This document shows, piece after piece, positions 13,310 to 25,966 of a stretch of DNA of 64,000 nucleotides. Origin of the DNA: Tetrahymena thermophila SB210 (Eukaryota > Ciliophora > Oligohymenophorea > Hymenostomatida > Tetrahymenidae); contig NW_002476188.1 in the NCBI RefSeq assembly GCF_000189635.1, forward strand, positions 682,001-746,000. The letters are read 5' to 3'. How positions within the stretch are numbered: position 1 is the stretch's first letter; each line of letters starts with the position of its first letter. The translations under genes were made by a program, and so were the position numbers. Under the pieces are notes generated by a model that had not been told where the DNA came from, made no database searches, and was given only the letters and a program-made list of their open reading frames with translations.

Positions 13310-14743
13310 TTGCTTCTTTTTTATTATAATTTACACAAAATAAAAGTCTTATTTTTTTCTAATTTTTCAAAAGTGTTTATTTAATAAATACATAACGTAA
13401 AGCTAGCTAACTAACAAACATGTATATTTTTGAAATACATAAATAGGTTAATAATTAATCAAAATCATTTGCATATTTTTAAATTTAATAGATGGCAAAT
13501 CAAATGTCTAATACATAATTAATTAGGAAATAAATAAGTGATTTGATTTATATGCATACCTACTTTTATCTCTACTTAAATAAATATTCAAGTATATCAT
13601 TTGTTCTTACACTTATTTTTTTTAAACTATACCACTTAATTCATTTCATTCTTTAATATAAATATTATTTGGTTAGAAAAATATTATTTGAACAAAATTC
13701 AATAAGTATGAATGAATCATGCTTAAAATAGATTGAATCAATTTCTTAAGCAAATTTTATTTGTCTGCTTAAAAAACGCAAGGCTACTCAAAGTTAAAAT
13801 TGTTTAGTTAAATCCTCCAATTGATTAAGCTTAAGCATAACTTTTCATAAACTAGAAAAAATATACTAAAATAACGAACATAAATTTTTTGGCATAAATT
13901 TCATAATACTCAATTATTAAAGTTAGTATGATAAATAATGCAGACAATAATTTATTTCTGTCCTCCTGCTTTTATATATGATTGAATTCAATCAATAAAA
14001 AATAAATATAAATATATTATTTCAAATAGAAAAAATACTTACAGCGGAAATGTTTGAAAACTTTGAATTCAGCTTCTTTAATTAACAAATAAAAAAACTG
14101 ATTTAAAGTAAATTTTCATATCAAAAAATTCAAGATTAAAAAATATTTATCATAATTTTGGCTTATTTATTTGCTCATTTTTAATTCAAAAATGAACAAA
14201 AATATATAATTTTATAATATTCATTTTTAATATTTTAATTAAAAATAAAAAAGAAGAACTGTAATAATATCAGATTTTATTATACTTAGACGTAAATTAA
14301 AAAATTGCTTGATTAATAAATATTGATTAATTGATTACTAAATATTTCAATTAATTTACTGAAGCGATGACGTAACTTATGTTTTCAATTATTTTATTTA
14401 AAAATAATGAATTAAATTACATTTTAAAAATAATACTGTTGTTTAAAATATAAATTAGCCATTTTAATAATAAATAAATAAAAAGATAAATTTCGATATT
14501 ACAATAATATTTTATAACTTAGTATACATAAATTATAAATAAATAAATTTCGATATTACAATAATATTTTATAACTCAGGTGAGTTAGTATATATATGTA
14601 ATGAATTAATATATATTTTTTATGTATTACTGTTGTTTAAAAATATAAATTAGCCTTTTTAATTATAAATAAACGTAGATATTAATTATAAAACACACAT
14701 AAGTTAGTAAACAAAGATATGTATGGTAAATATTTTAAATCAT
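13310..14743. other. intergenic with clustered direct repeats
   Basis: This spacer separates receptor paralogue 2 (start) from receptor paralogue 3 (stop). Its downstream third (14433-14710) is made of interleaved direct repeats, listed separately. The remainder is A+T-rich without a supported frame on either strand. A pyrimidine-rich stretch near 13960-13975 stands out slightly but matches no known element. Confidence 0.55.
14433..14710. repeat. interleaved direct repeats near the 3' end of paralogue 3
   Basis: Two motifs each occur twice. One includes ACTGTTGTTTAAA followed by ATATAAATTAGCC, at about 14435-14460 and 14629-14655. The other includes AAATTTCGATATTACAATAA followed by TATTTTATAACT, at about 14486-14519 and 14543-14576. 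A decayed third copy of the second motif may start near 14671 (GTAGATATTAATTATAAAAC). The order A-B-B-A-(B) suggests stepwise local duplication. The cluster ends about 35 bp before the stop codon of paralogue 3, so it may lie in its 3' UTR. Confidence 0.8.
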
Positions 14744-17700
14744 TCAAAAATGCTCTACAACCATTGGCGAGAAATTATTTTTGATATGTTCTCTATTATT
14801 ATAGATGTATTGTAATAGTTTTTCTTCAGAATAAAAAAAAGTAATTATTTATCTTCCTTTTTCATGAATATTTTGCAAACCTGAATGCTCTTCTAAATTT
14901 TATGTTTCATTTAAAACTAATACAAGTAGCTCAATATCCAAATCAATCAGTAGTTTACACAACCTTTAGAATTTATTTCTATCAATAAAATTCAGATTTT
15001 GATCTGTGTAGTATATTAGATAAGTATAATAGTTTTTACAAAGATAAGACTATTACAAACAATTTTGGTTGTATTTACTTTAAGTTACAAATATAGTTTA
15101 CTTTTCACTTGAATCCAAAATAAATTATTGTATGCAAGTCTATACTCCTTACAAAAAGACCTATTCGCCAGTTAAGCGCTTTGCAGTGTTTTAACATTAT
15201 ACTTGAGTTGTATTTTTATCTTAGCTACTTTCTCTTTTTTATATGGGTAATTCACTATTGTTAATGCTTTTAGCTCTTTAATACTTATTATGAATATTGT
15301 ATTCGTTTTAGTTCTTTATTTATAAAAATGATTTTTAATTTGAATTCAACATCGGGCTTTCGTGTAAAGCATTGAAATAAACTTCTTACTCAGTATCACC
15401 AATTAATTCTAGTTGATTTTTAGCTGCTTAAAAAATATATTATGCTTTGTTGTTATCATTAACAACATTAATTTAGGATAAAGATGTCTGTAATGTTTCA
15501 TTTTACATATTATTACATCCATTTTGTGTGATTTAACTATTTAATCGTTTTTTTTAATTATTCTCAAGTTATTATTAATTATAATTATAGCTACTAATAT
15601 TAGTATTATTATTGCTATTGTCTTACTACACTTCACTACTTTCGTAAATAGGTAAAGTAAAAACAGAATCAAAAGAATATTCAGTAAATTAAGTCTGTTT
15701 CAGAACATTTGAGGTTTCGTTGTATGATTAAATATTATTGTTTATGAATTTTTTGCTGGTTAAAGAAAACTTTTTTTTATAAGGAGTTTCTAAAAAAAAG
15801 CTATCTAACTTGAAATTTTAATTAGAATCTTAATTTTAATTAAAATTATTATTCTTTAGAAAATGTCTTGAGTTTTATTTGTCATAAGAATAAAAATTAT
15901 GTTTTGAAAATACTTAATGATTACTAGTTTGGTTTTCTATAATGTTATATTTGTTTAAAGGAGATACAGTTGCTTGTTTGCTTTTGAACTGCTTCGTTTA
16001 TCCAGTATTACTTCTTAAATTAAATTTTTCTGGTTAATTTTTAGCTTTTTTTAAAAGTAGTCCCATAAAAATCTCAGAAAAAAATGAAATGTTGGACTAG
16101 ATAGTTTTTATTGAAGTTTTACTTAAAAATTGACTATATATATTCTCTTCAAATGAATAGAGTAAAATTCCAAACGAATCACTTTGTTTAAATAGGACGT
16201 GATTTACAAAGTCATTGCACAAGGCGTAGAACCTTTTTTTGAAATAACGATTGTAACAGGTGGATATTATATAAACATTGAAGCTGCTATCCTTTTATTG
16301 ATTATATTTATTAATTTTATCATCTAATTCTGTACTTTAGATATTATTTTCTCTGAAAATTTGTGAGAGTAACATCATTTCCATTCTTTTTAAGTAAGGA
16401 AGATAATATTTACATTATTCTAATGAATTAGTGATTATTAAAGCTGCGTTGTAATAATTTTTTTATTGTATTTAATGCTAGGCTTGTTGTATAGTGCAGT
16501 ATTAAAAATAGATATCTGAACAATAATCGAATATGTTTTACTGATTTACTTTTGTCTCTTTTCTAATTTTGTAAAAACCCTCTCTACTCTACTACTGTAA
16601 TTATTATACAAACTATTACTCTTTTATAAATTCTTATTGTTTTTTATTATGGTCATGTTATGGGTAGTTATCAAAAGATTCTTCCTCAATCAATTAAATA
16701 TTTTTTATTTGTTATTTGCTGTTGTTATTATAATATAATTATTCAACTAAAAATTAGGATTTGTTATTTATTGACATTTAACTTTATCTATTTATTAAAG
16801 TGTCATCCTTTTTCTCAATATGTAAATCCTTTTCTATTTTAAATTTTTAAAAAGAATAACGGTTGTTTGTTTATTGATCATTTATTTGCACTTCTTAAAT
16901 GCTCATTAAATTTTTATCTTCATCGTCTTTTTATTTTTTAATTTAATGCGATTTAAATATTTTATCAGATTGGACTTTTTCACAAGTATTTACTTTATTA
17001 ATTTCAATTTCTTATTTAAAAATTTAATTTTTTTAAGAACTATGAGAGTTGAACAACAGAGTCCTATTGTAAGTTGTTTTTGATCTTAAATTGAAATCTA
17101 AATTAATGTGATTTTAGAATTTTAAAGAAAGCTATCTTTACCTTCTTTTTGCTCCATTTATGCTGAATCTTTATATTGGAGATAAAAGAATTAATGACTC
17201 ATTGTTGTTATTGCTACTTACTAAAATCTTATTTTACTAAACTAGGTAATCTTTTAACATCGTTCCATTTTAAATTTTTGCCTGAGAAATATGAGAAAAT
17301 GATTAAAATAATTCAGGTTTTTTAGATTTTTTTGCTTCATAAATATTGATATAATTCTATGTTAAAATATTTAAAATAAAATTAGTTTGATTATGTGTTT
17401 TGCTTTAAAATCTACCCTTTAAAAGATTATAATAATTAATAATTTCTCTTTTGTAAGAAGCAGGCAAGTAGAGTAGACTGACAACTATATTTTCTAATAC
17501 AATATCTTCGAAAACATCCCAGAGATTGAATTCACTTTATTTAATGTAAAAAGATAATGCGCTTTGGTAGTTTAAACTTCGGTTAAATAAATTCCAAAAA
17601 AGCTGTTCTGTTTCTTAACTCATCTAATTATTAAAATTATAAAATTTAGTCTCTTCTAAAAATTCATTTAGAACCATTTAATTTTCATTTTTATTAAATT

Positions 17701-19861
17701 TATTTTAAAATATAGCTCTTAATTTAGCTGTGTAAGTGTTTAGTTTACCTTAAATGTCTAAATAATTATTTTCGTGTGAATATATACCCAACTCATATTT
17801 AGAATAAATTATAGATTTTCCAAAATTTTCTAGAGCTTCTTAGTATCTTTCACAATTATAATGAATAACGCCCATGTTATTATGACAAACTCCCAAAGCA
17901 CGGAAATTTCCAAATAGTTTAAAATGCTAAATTTAGTCATTTAAATTCAGCAAAGAAGTGCTTTCATTATCTTTAAAAAATTTTTATGTTGTAAATCTTA
18001 AAATTTTAAATAGATTCTAAAAGCTATTTAAAAGCTCTTATGTATCTTTTGAGAAACATACGCCTTCAAAATCATTGTCTATTTACTCATCTATTTAAAC
18101 TAAATTATTATACTCACTTTATATTTGATTATTTATAGTTTTTACCATTATAATTGAAGTTATGTTTTTTTGTGCTTAAAAATTAACATTATGAATTGAA
18201 TTTTCTGCTTATTTTGTATTTAAAAAGCGAATTTATTTAAGAAGCTATGTCAGATGAATTACTGGGTGAAGCAAATGTATTCCGAGCTAAATTGAATAGC
18301 ATATTTAAACAATTAAAATGATTATAAATATGCACCAACTCATGTAAGTAAATATTTAATCATAATAATAAATTTTATTTTTGAGATTTTAAGCATAGAC
18401 TAGCATATTTTCTTTTGAGAGCACGTCTAAAAAAAGATAAACAGTTTTAATTTAAAATTTTTTAGATGGATTAATAGATTTTAGAGTTTCGTAGCTTGGA
18501 ACTTTGTCTACCATGGTGATAACATTCAATATGGCAAAACAGTCAGTGCCGTTACTATTATACTCAAAAGTTTTTTAAGTATTTTAAAATAACTAAATCA
18601 AATCTATTTTATCGGTTTCCAAAAGGATATCACCAGAATTTTAGCTAATTTATTCCAAAAATATTTTGGCTTCATTTTAATCTTGCAGGTATTTAGTTTC
18701 TATGTCTTTAACATTCAAAATTTCTGAGTAGGATTATTGAATTTCTGAAAAATAAACTACTGTCAATTATTTTGGATCTAAGAGCATTTAAAACTTAGAA
18801 TTTTAACTGAAATTTATGAAATAGCTAGGTATAACTTGTAAATTTAATGTTATACATAACAGCGCATAGATATAGTTATCTGAGTCAGGATTTTAGTTTT
18901 CATATTTAACTCTTCTTTAGCAAAAATTTGTGGCAAAATACTATGATCCATTCCCATAGTTTATTTAGGGGGGGAAAACTACTGTTGAAATACTATCAAT
19001 AGTTGGTTGATAATAAAACCTGCATCTGATATCTAATTTATATGGCCCAACATATGGACAATCTTAAGGAATTTAATAATATTGAAAAGTAGTATTTGTG
19101 CTTGTATCGTATATAAGTCCATCATAATTAAAGCCATAATAAATAGAGCCAATTTGCATCCATCTAGAGCCTTCAACTAAATCATCATATTTTATTGCTT
19201 TCCAAGTAAAATCTACTAGACTAGCATTGTATATTTGTTACAATTCTGTTTCATCTAATAAATCTAGAGTTGCTTTGCTAACCTGGTGCCTAATTTTGAA
19301 TATATGCAAAAATCATTTATTTTTATTCTAGATAAAATTCCTAATTTAGCTTTTCAAAAATAAATTCTTCTTCTTTTAATATGTTTGATAATAAAAAACT
19401 TACCATACGCTAGTAAGGAGAGGATTTCTCTTAAACATCTCTAAAACTTTAGGGTTTTCTTAGTTAGTGTATGTTCGATCCATATTGTGAATTGGAGGAG
19501 TATAATGTGAGTTTTGTTTAACTTTATTCAAAATTTATTTCCCAAATAATTCATTTAGAAGATTAATTTACCAAGCAATTTTTTAAACCTACTAATTTAT
19601 CTAATAAACAACAGCCTGATTCTCCATTTTAGAGTTTTATATTTGATCTTAATACAAATCATTCGCAAATTTTTGAATTATATCTTCACACGCAATATTA
19701 AAAAACAGGAAACTAATAAATGTAGAAAGTATTAAAATTATTGTAGGAAATAAAGATAAAGCAATTATGATGATTTATGTTTAATTATCCTTAAAAATGT
19801 CTAAGCATTTGTAGTTTTTTTTTTAATTTTATTCTAAATACTGGTTAGAAAACTAAATCAT
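14744..19861 (-). CDS. dCache-TPR-VWA receptor paralogue 3
   Basis: Exon 1 is 19404-19861 (ATG 19859-19861). The intron is 19290-19403, at 114 bp the shortest in the array. Exon 2 is 14744-19289, TGA 14744-14746, giving 1667 residues. The tail MIQFSNQYLEQNQKKNYK leads to DNQTQIIIIALSLFPT and membrane helix 1 (about 37-60). Exon 1 then encodes a long amphipathic stretch ending NRNPLLTSVW-like. The Cache core has CPYVGPYKLDIRCRFYY. Membrane helix 2 is near 469 and the TPR core near 622. The VWA-like front half (IISTCYNRY, NDFVNHVLFKQSD) is near 1150-1180 and the back half starts near 1575. DNA related to its exon 1 and C-terminal linker reappears in the pseudogene at 27252-28440. This gene therefore contributed one parent of that chimera. 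Confidence 0.88.
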
Positions 19862-20334
19862 ACTAACTTCCTTATTTTATCTCTCTATCTTTAATCAAAA
19901 AACCAAAAGATTAGCTTTTATCACAAATTAATTTCTAATTCTAATTAATAATCCGGTTTTTCTTTATGTTAATACAAGTAATAATGGTAATAATATATTT
20001 ACTCTTTTTTGTATATAAAAATTCTGATTTAGATATTTTACACTTAGAATTTGAGTTTTTTATGTAAATAATATTTCAATTTAACAAATATAATTTTGTT
20101 GATAAACAAATAATTCTGGTTTTTATTAACATTTCTTATAGTTTAAATAAAAACTGATTTTATGGTAATTGCTTTAGATTTAAGAATTATAATTTTTGCA
20201 AATACTTTTAAATAAGTTTCTGGTTAATACCAAATACCATTAATTCTAATGGGTATCATAAATTATAAATATATCAAAATCTTAATTTATTTCCATTATC
20301 GGTAATATTACTATCAGTATTTAAATGATTATTT

Positions 20335-20358
20335 AAACTATTTTTTTTAAAATAGTTT
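20335..20358. repeat. short perfect hairpin, duplicated at 28562-28585
   Basis: The arm AAACTATTTT pairs perfectly with AAAATAGTTT across four T. The copy at 28562-28585 has nearly the same sequence, with one A/T shift in the stem. Its preservation may reflect only the recent segmental duplication. It lies far (about 460 bp) from the stop codon of paralogue 4 and is not an obvious terminator. Confidence 0.6.
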
Positions 20359-20532
20359 TTTAACATTATTCAAATACACTCACTTTTCTAGATTTTTAGG
20401 TTCCATTTAATTAACAGGTAAAATTATTTTTTTAAAGTGATTTAAATATGTAAATATAAGAAGAAAAGAAATAGGTAGAATACAAAAATTAGCTTATATA
20501 TATTTAAAAAATAATGATTTGTGTAAATAAAC

Positions 20533-20669
20533 ATTTGAGTTACAAAGCATATTTAATTTATTTAATTAAATAATGAAAAAAATAAGAAATTGCATAAAAG
20601 AAACTTAACTTTTTTTTGTAAAGTTCTTCTTTATTAATTAAATAAAAAAACATATTTTGTAACTCAAAT
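20533..20669. mobile_element. MITE-like foldback element, copy 1
   Basis: The ends are inverted copies of each other: the left end starts ATTTGAGTTACAAA and the right end finishes TTTGTAACTCAAAT. Pairing continues inward with gaps through TTTATTTAATTAA against TTAATTAAATAAA, and AAGAAACTT against AAGTTCTTCTT near the centre. A noncoding near-palindrome of about 137 bp with 14-bp perfect ends is typical of a nonautonomous foldback element. No target-site duplication is clear. Only one other copy exists here (28711-28848), and that one is explained by the segmental duplication. Mobility is therefore not shown. Confidence 0.5.
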
Positions 20670-20820
20670 ATTGATTTACTAATATTTTTTAAATCAAAAT
20701 AAGCAAATTTTTTTCTTCTGGCTATAACTATAATTATATATTTAAATAATTGTAAAGGGAGAAAAAATTTAAAAGATTATCAAGCACAAATATGTAATAT
20801 GTGAAAAAAAAAAAACATAT

Positions 20821-23800
20821 TCAAAAATGCTCTACGACTAGTGGAGTGTAGTAATTTTTAACATGCTCTCTATTATTATATATATATTGTAAGAGCTTTT
20901 CTTCAGACTAAAAAAATGTGATAACAGATCTTCCATTTTAAATATAATTTTGAAAATCAATGAATTCTTATTAATTTTATTACTCATTTAAAACTAAGAC
21001 AAGCAATTCTATTTATAAATTGCTAAGCAACAAACATAATTCGTTTAGTAAAAAGCTGTTCTAAAAATGCAATTACTGATCTGTGAAGTATATTAAGAAG
21101 GTATAATTTTATTATAATTGTTTTGGTTTGTTTTTGTTTGATTTATTTTGTGCAACATAAATTGCTAATTTTTCATCTGTATTTAGAATAAATTACTTCA
21201 AACAACTATTTACACCTTAATGAAAGATTTATTCTTGGGTTGGAGTGAAGGTATTTTTTTCTTTGACTTCATCAAAAATCCTTAAATTTTTCTAATTTTA
21301 TTGATTTGAATATGGCGATTGTTAACCTTCATTTTTAGATATGCTTTAATTCATATTATAATTATTTAAAGAATTTTAAAATATTTTTTAAGTTTAATAA
21401 AATGAATTTTCTTAAGAGTTTAAAATATTTAATTTTTCTTATTCGGTTGTATTTGAGTTATTGAATTTATTTGTTTAGATATAATTTTGCATATTATAAC
21501 TTTGCAAAATTTATTCTGGTGTATCTACTTAACTCTAAATGTTATAGTTATTATGAGGGCTTTAAGCTACATCTTGCTAAAGGGTGGAGTCAAATGATGA
21601 TAACGAAGATTATTAAGAATAATTATTCATCAACTTTTCTTCTGTTTAACCGTCGTTTTAGTTATTCATATTGAATAAAAATTTCTAATACTCAAATTTA
21701 GAATTTTAAGGAGTTACATTATGTTATATCAAATCTTTATTTAATTAATTTTTATGGAAGGTATGTTAGAAATTAGTTGTTGAATTTTAGTAAGATGCAT
21801 TCAAGGATTCTTAAATAACTGTTTTGTTATTAGGGCTGAGAGTCTACTATTCTTTATAGTTTTGCTTAATCTAACTATCTTATAGTTAAAAATTTTACTG
21901 TTCCATGCTAAACATTTACTAATTTTGTTTTGAATGCTTCCTATTTGAAAATATTTAGAATAAAATATCTTCAAAGAGATTTAGGTTCGATTTAACTGAT
22001 TTGATTCCTGTTAAATTGGCAATTTAATGGAATATTTTTTCTTTAAATGAGTATTAAATTAATCCAAAGCTATCACTTCCTTTGAATAGTATCTCATTAA
22101 TGAGATCATAGGATAAAGCAAATAGTCTTTTTTTAATTGAATGACTACGACAAACTGATATCATACACACATTAAAATTACAGCGAGTTAAAAATTTATA
22201 TTTGCAATAAGTCTCTTGCAAGTCTTAGCTTTTTATTTAATTTTACTCAAATATTTCTCTTAGAATTTTTAATTGTGTCTTTTTTAAATACGGAAGATAA
22301 TAAAAGCATTTTTCTAAAGCGTTTGTCAGAATATAAGCTGCATTCTGATAGTTTTGTTGCTTAATTTAAAATTAAGCTTACTAAATTGCACAAAACTAGA
22401 AATAAATATCAGAACTGAAGTTATAAATGCTTAACTTATCAACTTTTTGAATCTTCCTGACTTGATAAAAAATTGGCTTATTCTTTCTTAAGAAGCTAGG
22501 AATGTTGTGCTTTTATTTAAATAGAATCTTAGAGAAATTTTACTTAGTGCTATAATTACAATTCAAAGCAGTAATATTCTACACACTATTCTCAATTAAT
22601 TCTTTATTGGTGTTTTTAGATTTTAGCAAAGGATCTCTATTTGAACTTTTAGGGCTAAATAGGGTTTAAGAAAAATTTTTCTCTCTTTGTGAGTATTAAA
22701 AAGTAAAAACTTCATTTTATTGTTTAAAAACAGGAGAGTTTTTTGGTTATTGATGAGCTTTATTAAATTAGCTTTTTATTTAAGTTTTTTCTTTATGTTG
22801 AAACTAATTTAATTAATCATTTTAACTTAGATAGTTTTAAGCAGTTTCTTTTTGATTTTAATCATCATATTTGACTGATTCTTACATATCATAGGCCATA
22901 TTTAGAGTTTGCTATCTTTGAATTTAAGCTGGATTTCTTGATTAAGAAATAGTATTTCTTTTTTATAAAATAATATCTTCAACTCTATTTTTTAGGTAAT
23001 TGCTAATAATTTAAGACTGATTTTTATCTCTTATTTTTTAAACAGGTGCCATCAAAATCACTGATTCATTCATATTGTCTACCTTTATTTCTATTTATTT
23101 TTTATCCTTAGTAATTTTATGATCGTTTTCATCCATATTTGATTAATTAAGCAAACAAGATTAATAAAGACTTTTCAACCCTATACTCTATTTATTTTCA
23201 AAGTTTTGCAAATATAGAAAATTTAATTTATTCATAATACTATCAACTTCCTTTATTTAATTTTTATAAAGCTTTCCTTTTGATAAGGCATAATAATTTA
23301 TAAAATCTCTCTTTAAAGATGGAGGAAGATAAAGTTAGCTCAAACTCATATTCTCTATAACTAAATCTTCATACATATCCAATAAATAATTATCGAATTA
23401 TTATGAATATTAAAACAAGGAATCATAATAATTAGAACTTCTGTTAAATAAATTCCAATAAAGCTACTCTATTTCTAAGTGGAGTTGATAATTCTCATTA
23501 AAATAACTTTTAGCTTTTGATCTTTCTAAATGTTATAAAGCCTGCTTGCTCATATCTCTGTTGCCTTAAAATGATATTCTTTAAGAAACTGTATTTCTAA
23601 GATGCACTGTTTGTCTTTTTATATTGTCTTCAATATTTTTTTCGTTTTTATCTTATGAATAAATTTCTAATTCATATTTAGCACAAATTATTGCTTTTTA
23701 GAAATTTTGTAGAGCTTCCAGAAATCTTCCACAATTGTAATGAATAACACCCATATTATTATAACATACTCCTAGCGCTCTTTGGTTACCAAATTATTTG

Positions 23801-25966
23801 AAATGTTAAATCTAAATATTTAGATTTAATAAAGATATACTCTCATTCTCATTATAAAAGTTTTAAGTTGTAAACCTTAAAATTTTAAATAGATTTTAAA
23901 AACTATCTAAAAGCTCTTATGTATCACTAGAATAGCACAAGCCCTAAAAGTCTGCATCAATCTATTCATCTATAACTACTTGATCCTACTGAGTATGATT
24001 CTCTGTCGTTGTAAAACTGGTTTGTGACTCTACTAATTTAAAGCTTTTTTCATTAGTTTGAACTACTTTATCTTATTGCATTTATTTTTGATTCATAAAT
24101 TTTATCTACTTGAGTATATAAGTTAGGTGAATAACAGGTTACAAAAGGAATGATCCAAGCTAGATAGAATAATAAATTTGAACAATTAAAATGATTATAA
24201 TTAAACCCCAGCTTATGTAAGTAAAAAGTTAATTATAATAAAGAATTATTTCTTCTAGATTTTTTGCATAAATTTGCATATTTTGTTTAGAAAGAACATC
24301 TAAAAATAGGTAAACGCTTTTCAATTGAAATTTTTTAGCAGGATTAATTGATTTTAAAGTTTCAAATTTTGGTACTTTATCTACAAGAGTTACAATATTT
24401 AAAATAGCAAAACAGTCTGTACCGTTTCTATTATATTCAAATGTTTTTTGAGTATTCTGATAAGGAGTAAGTATATCTATTTGATCACTACTTTACAGAA
24501 TGTAGTTTTTGTATGGGCTAACATTTTCTAAGAATATTTATGATTGTGTTTAATCTTGCAAGTATTAAGTCTCTATTTGTTAAACAGTAATTGATTGAGA
24601 TTGTTGCACTGATGACAAAGAGCTATAAACTACTGTTAGTTATAGTGGATCTAGCAGCATTTAATATTTAGAATTAGAACTAAAATTGTTGAAATACGCT
24701 GGTATTACAGATAAGCTTAATGTGATACACAGCACGCAATAAGGACCACTTGAAGAATTAGGATCTGAAGTTGCGTACCTCATAGTCCTTTAGCAAAAAT
24801 TACTGGCAAAATAATAAGTTCCAAATCCAAAATTTAGCTAAGGAGAAAATATTACTGTTGAAATGTTATCAATAGTGGGTTAATAGTAGTATCTACATCT
24901 AATATCCAGCCTATATGGTCCAATGTAAGGGCATCCAGGAGGAATTTAGTAGGCTGCATAAGTAGTATTGTTACTCGTTACATACATCATCCCATCATAA
25001 GAAAACCCTAAATAAATTGCTCCAATCTATAACCATCTAGAACCTTCTTTGGAGTTATCATATTTGATAGTTTTCCAAATATAATCTAAATGTGTTGAAT
25101 GGTACACTTGTTCTAATTACTTTTAGTCTAAATCTTCTAAGTGAGCTTTATTAACTTAATGCCTATATGAATATTTTAAATTAAAATCAATATGATAAAC
25201 AAATTTTTGAATTTTAACAAGCTAATTATAATATTCATAAATGACATAATTCATATTAAAAATGATTAAATTTTTTAATTTCCATACAAACTAATTAAAA
25301 TTATTCATTTTAAAAATAATTTTATTCTGAAGAATTTAAAAGTTTTATTATATTTATTAATAAAATAACAATTGATATTTTTTAATTAAATTGATTAGTT
25401 GTTTGAAATGAATAAAAATACTATTGAAATTTTAAATTAACAAGAAAATAAATTCATTCTTTATTGAGTTAGTGATATTTTATATTAAAAAAATGTAATT
25501 ACCAAACACTTGTATAAATTGGGTTCTTCTTAAAAAGTGCAAGAACTGCTTTATTTTCTTAATTAGTGTATGTTCTATCTATATTGTGAATTGCAGGAAT
25601 GTATTTTTTATTCTTTCCAACTTGGTTAAGAATCTCTTTTCCAAAAAACTAATTAATCAGATTTATTTGCCAAGCAATTTTTTAGGCTTGCTAATTTATC
25701 TGAAAAAGAACTGCTGAGTTTTATTATTTCGAGTTCTAAATTTAATCTTGATAAAGCTAATCTGCAAAATCTTCAATTATGCTAATGCTCATCTTTTAAA
25801 AAACCGTTAAGCTAACAAAAGTAGAAGTAATTAAAATAAAAGTTGGAAATAAAGAAATGAGGATAATAACTAGCTATGTCTAATGTTATTTTATCCAGCT
25901 TTGTCTCACTTCTTTTTATTTCTATTTATTTGCTTATTTATCTTATAAAGGTCCTGAAAATTACAT
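20821..25966 (-). CDS. dCache-TPR-VWA receptor paralogue 4
   Basis: Exon 1 is 25503-25966 (ATG 25964-25966), the intron 25163-25502 (340 bp) and exon 2 20821-25162 (TGA 20821-20823), giving 1601 residues. MQFSGPLQDKQANKQK precedes HQTQLVIILISLFPT and membrane helix 1 (about 33-56). The Cache motif is CPYIGPYRLDIRCRYYYQPT. Membrane helix 2 lies near 465-485 (SWGLIIIILIVQIYY) and is followed by VTVIHLTYILKQI. The TPR core NNMGVIHYNCGRFLEALQNF is near 620, followed by more paired helices to about 900. The VWA-like front half has MISVCRSHSIKKR, then SYDLINEILFKGSDSFGLIQY near 1150-1175. The back half has FLIYFTDQQLHF, ELLVLVLNEQ, SEEKLLQYIYNNREH to the C-terminus (about 1510-1601). Canonical VWA domains have DxSxS where this protein has SVCxS, so metal binding is doubtful. 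It is the near twin of paralogue 5. Confidence 0.9.

Larger units (their letters stand above)
19862..20820. other. intergenic with hairpin and foldback element
   Basis: This spacer separates paralogue 3 (start) from paralogue 4 (stop). It holds a perfect 10-bp-stem hairpin at 20335-20358 and a roughly 137 bp foldback element at 20533-20669. From about 20218 on it is repeated at 28440-28985. No gene is supported. Confidence 0.6.

Noticed and set aside
16660-16842. Plus-strand 60-codon open frame
   Set aside because: It is antisense to the coding exon of paralogue 3.
20335-20358. Transcription terminator hairpin
   Set aside because: The stem is only A/T plus two G/C pairs and sits hundreds of bases from any stop codon. 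Intrinsic terminators of this kind are bacterial.
21471-21674. Plus-strand 67-codon open frame
   Set aside because: It is antisense to the paralogue 4 linker. The duplicate at 29640 does not keep the frame intact.
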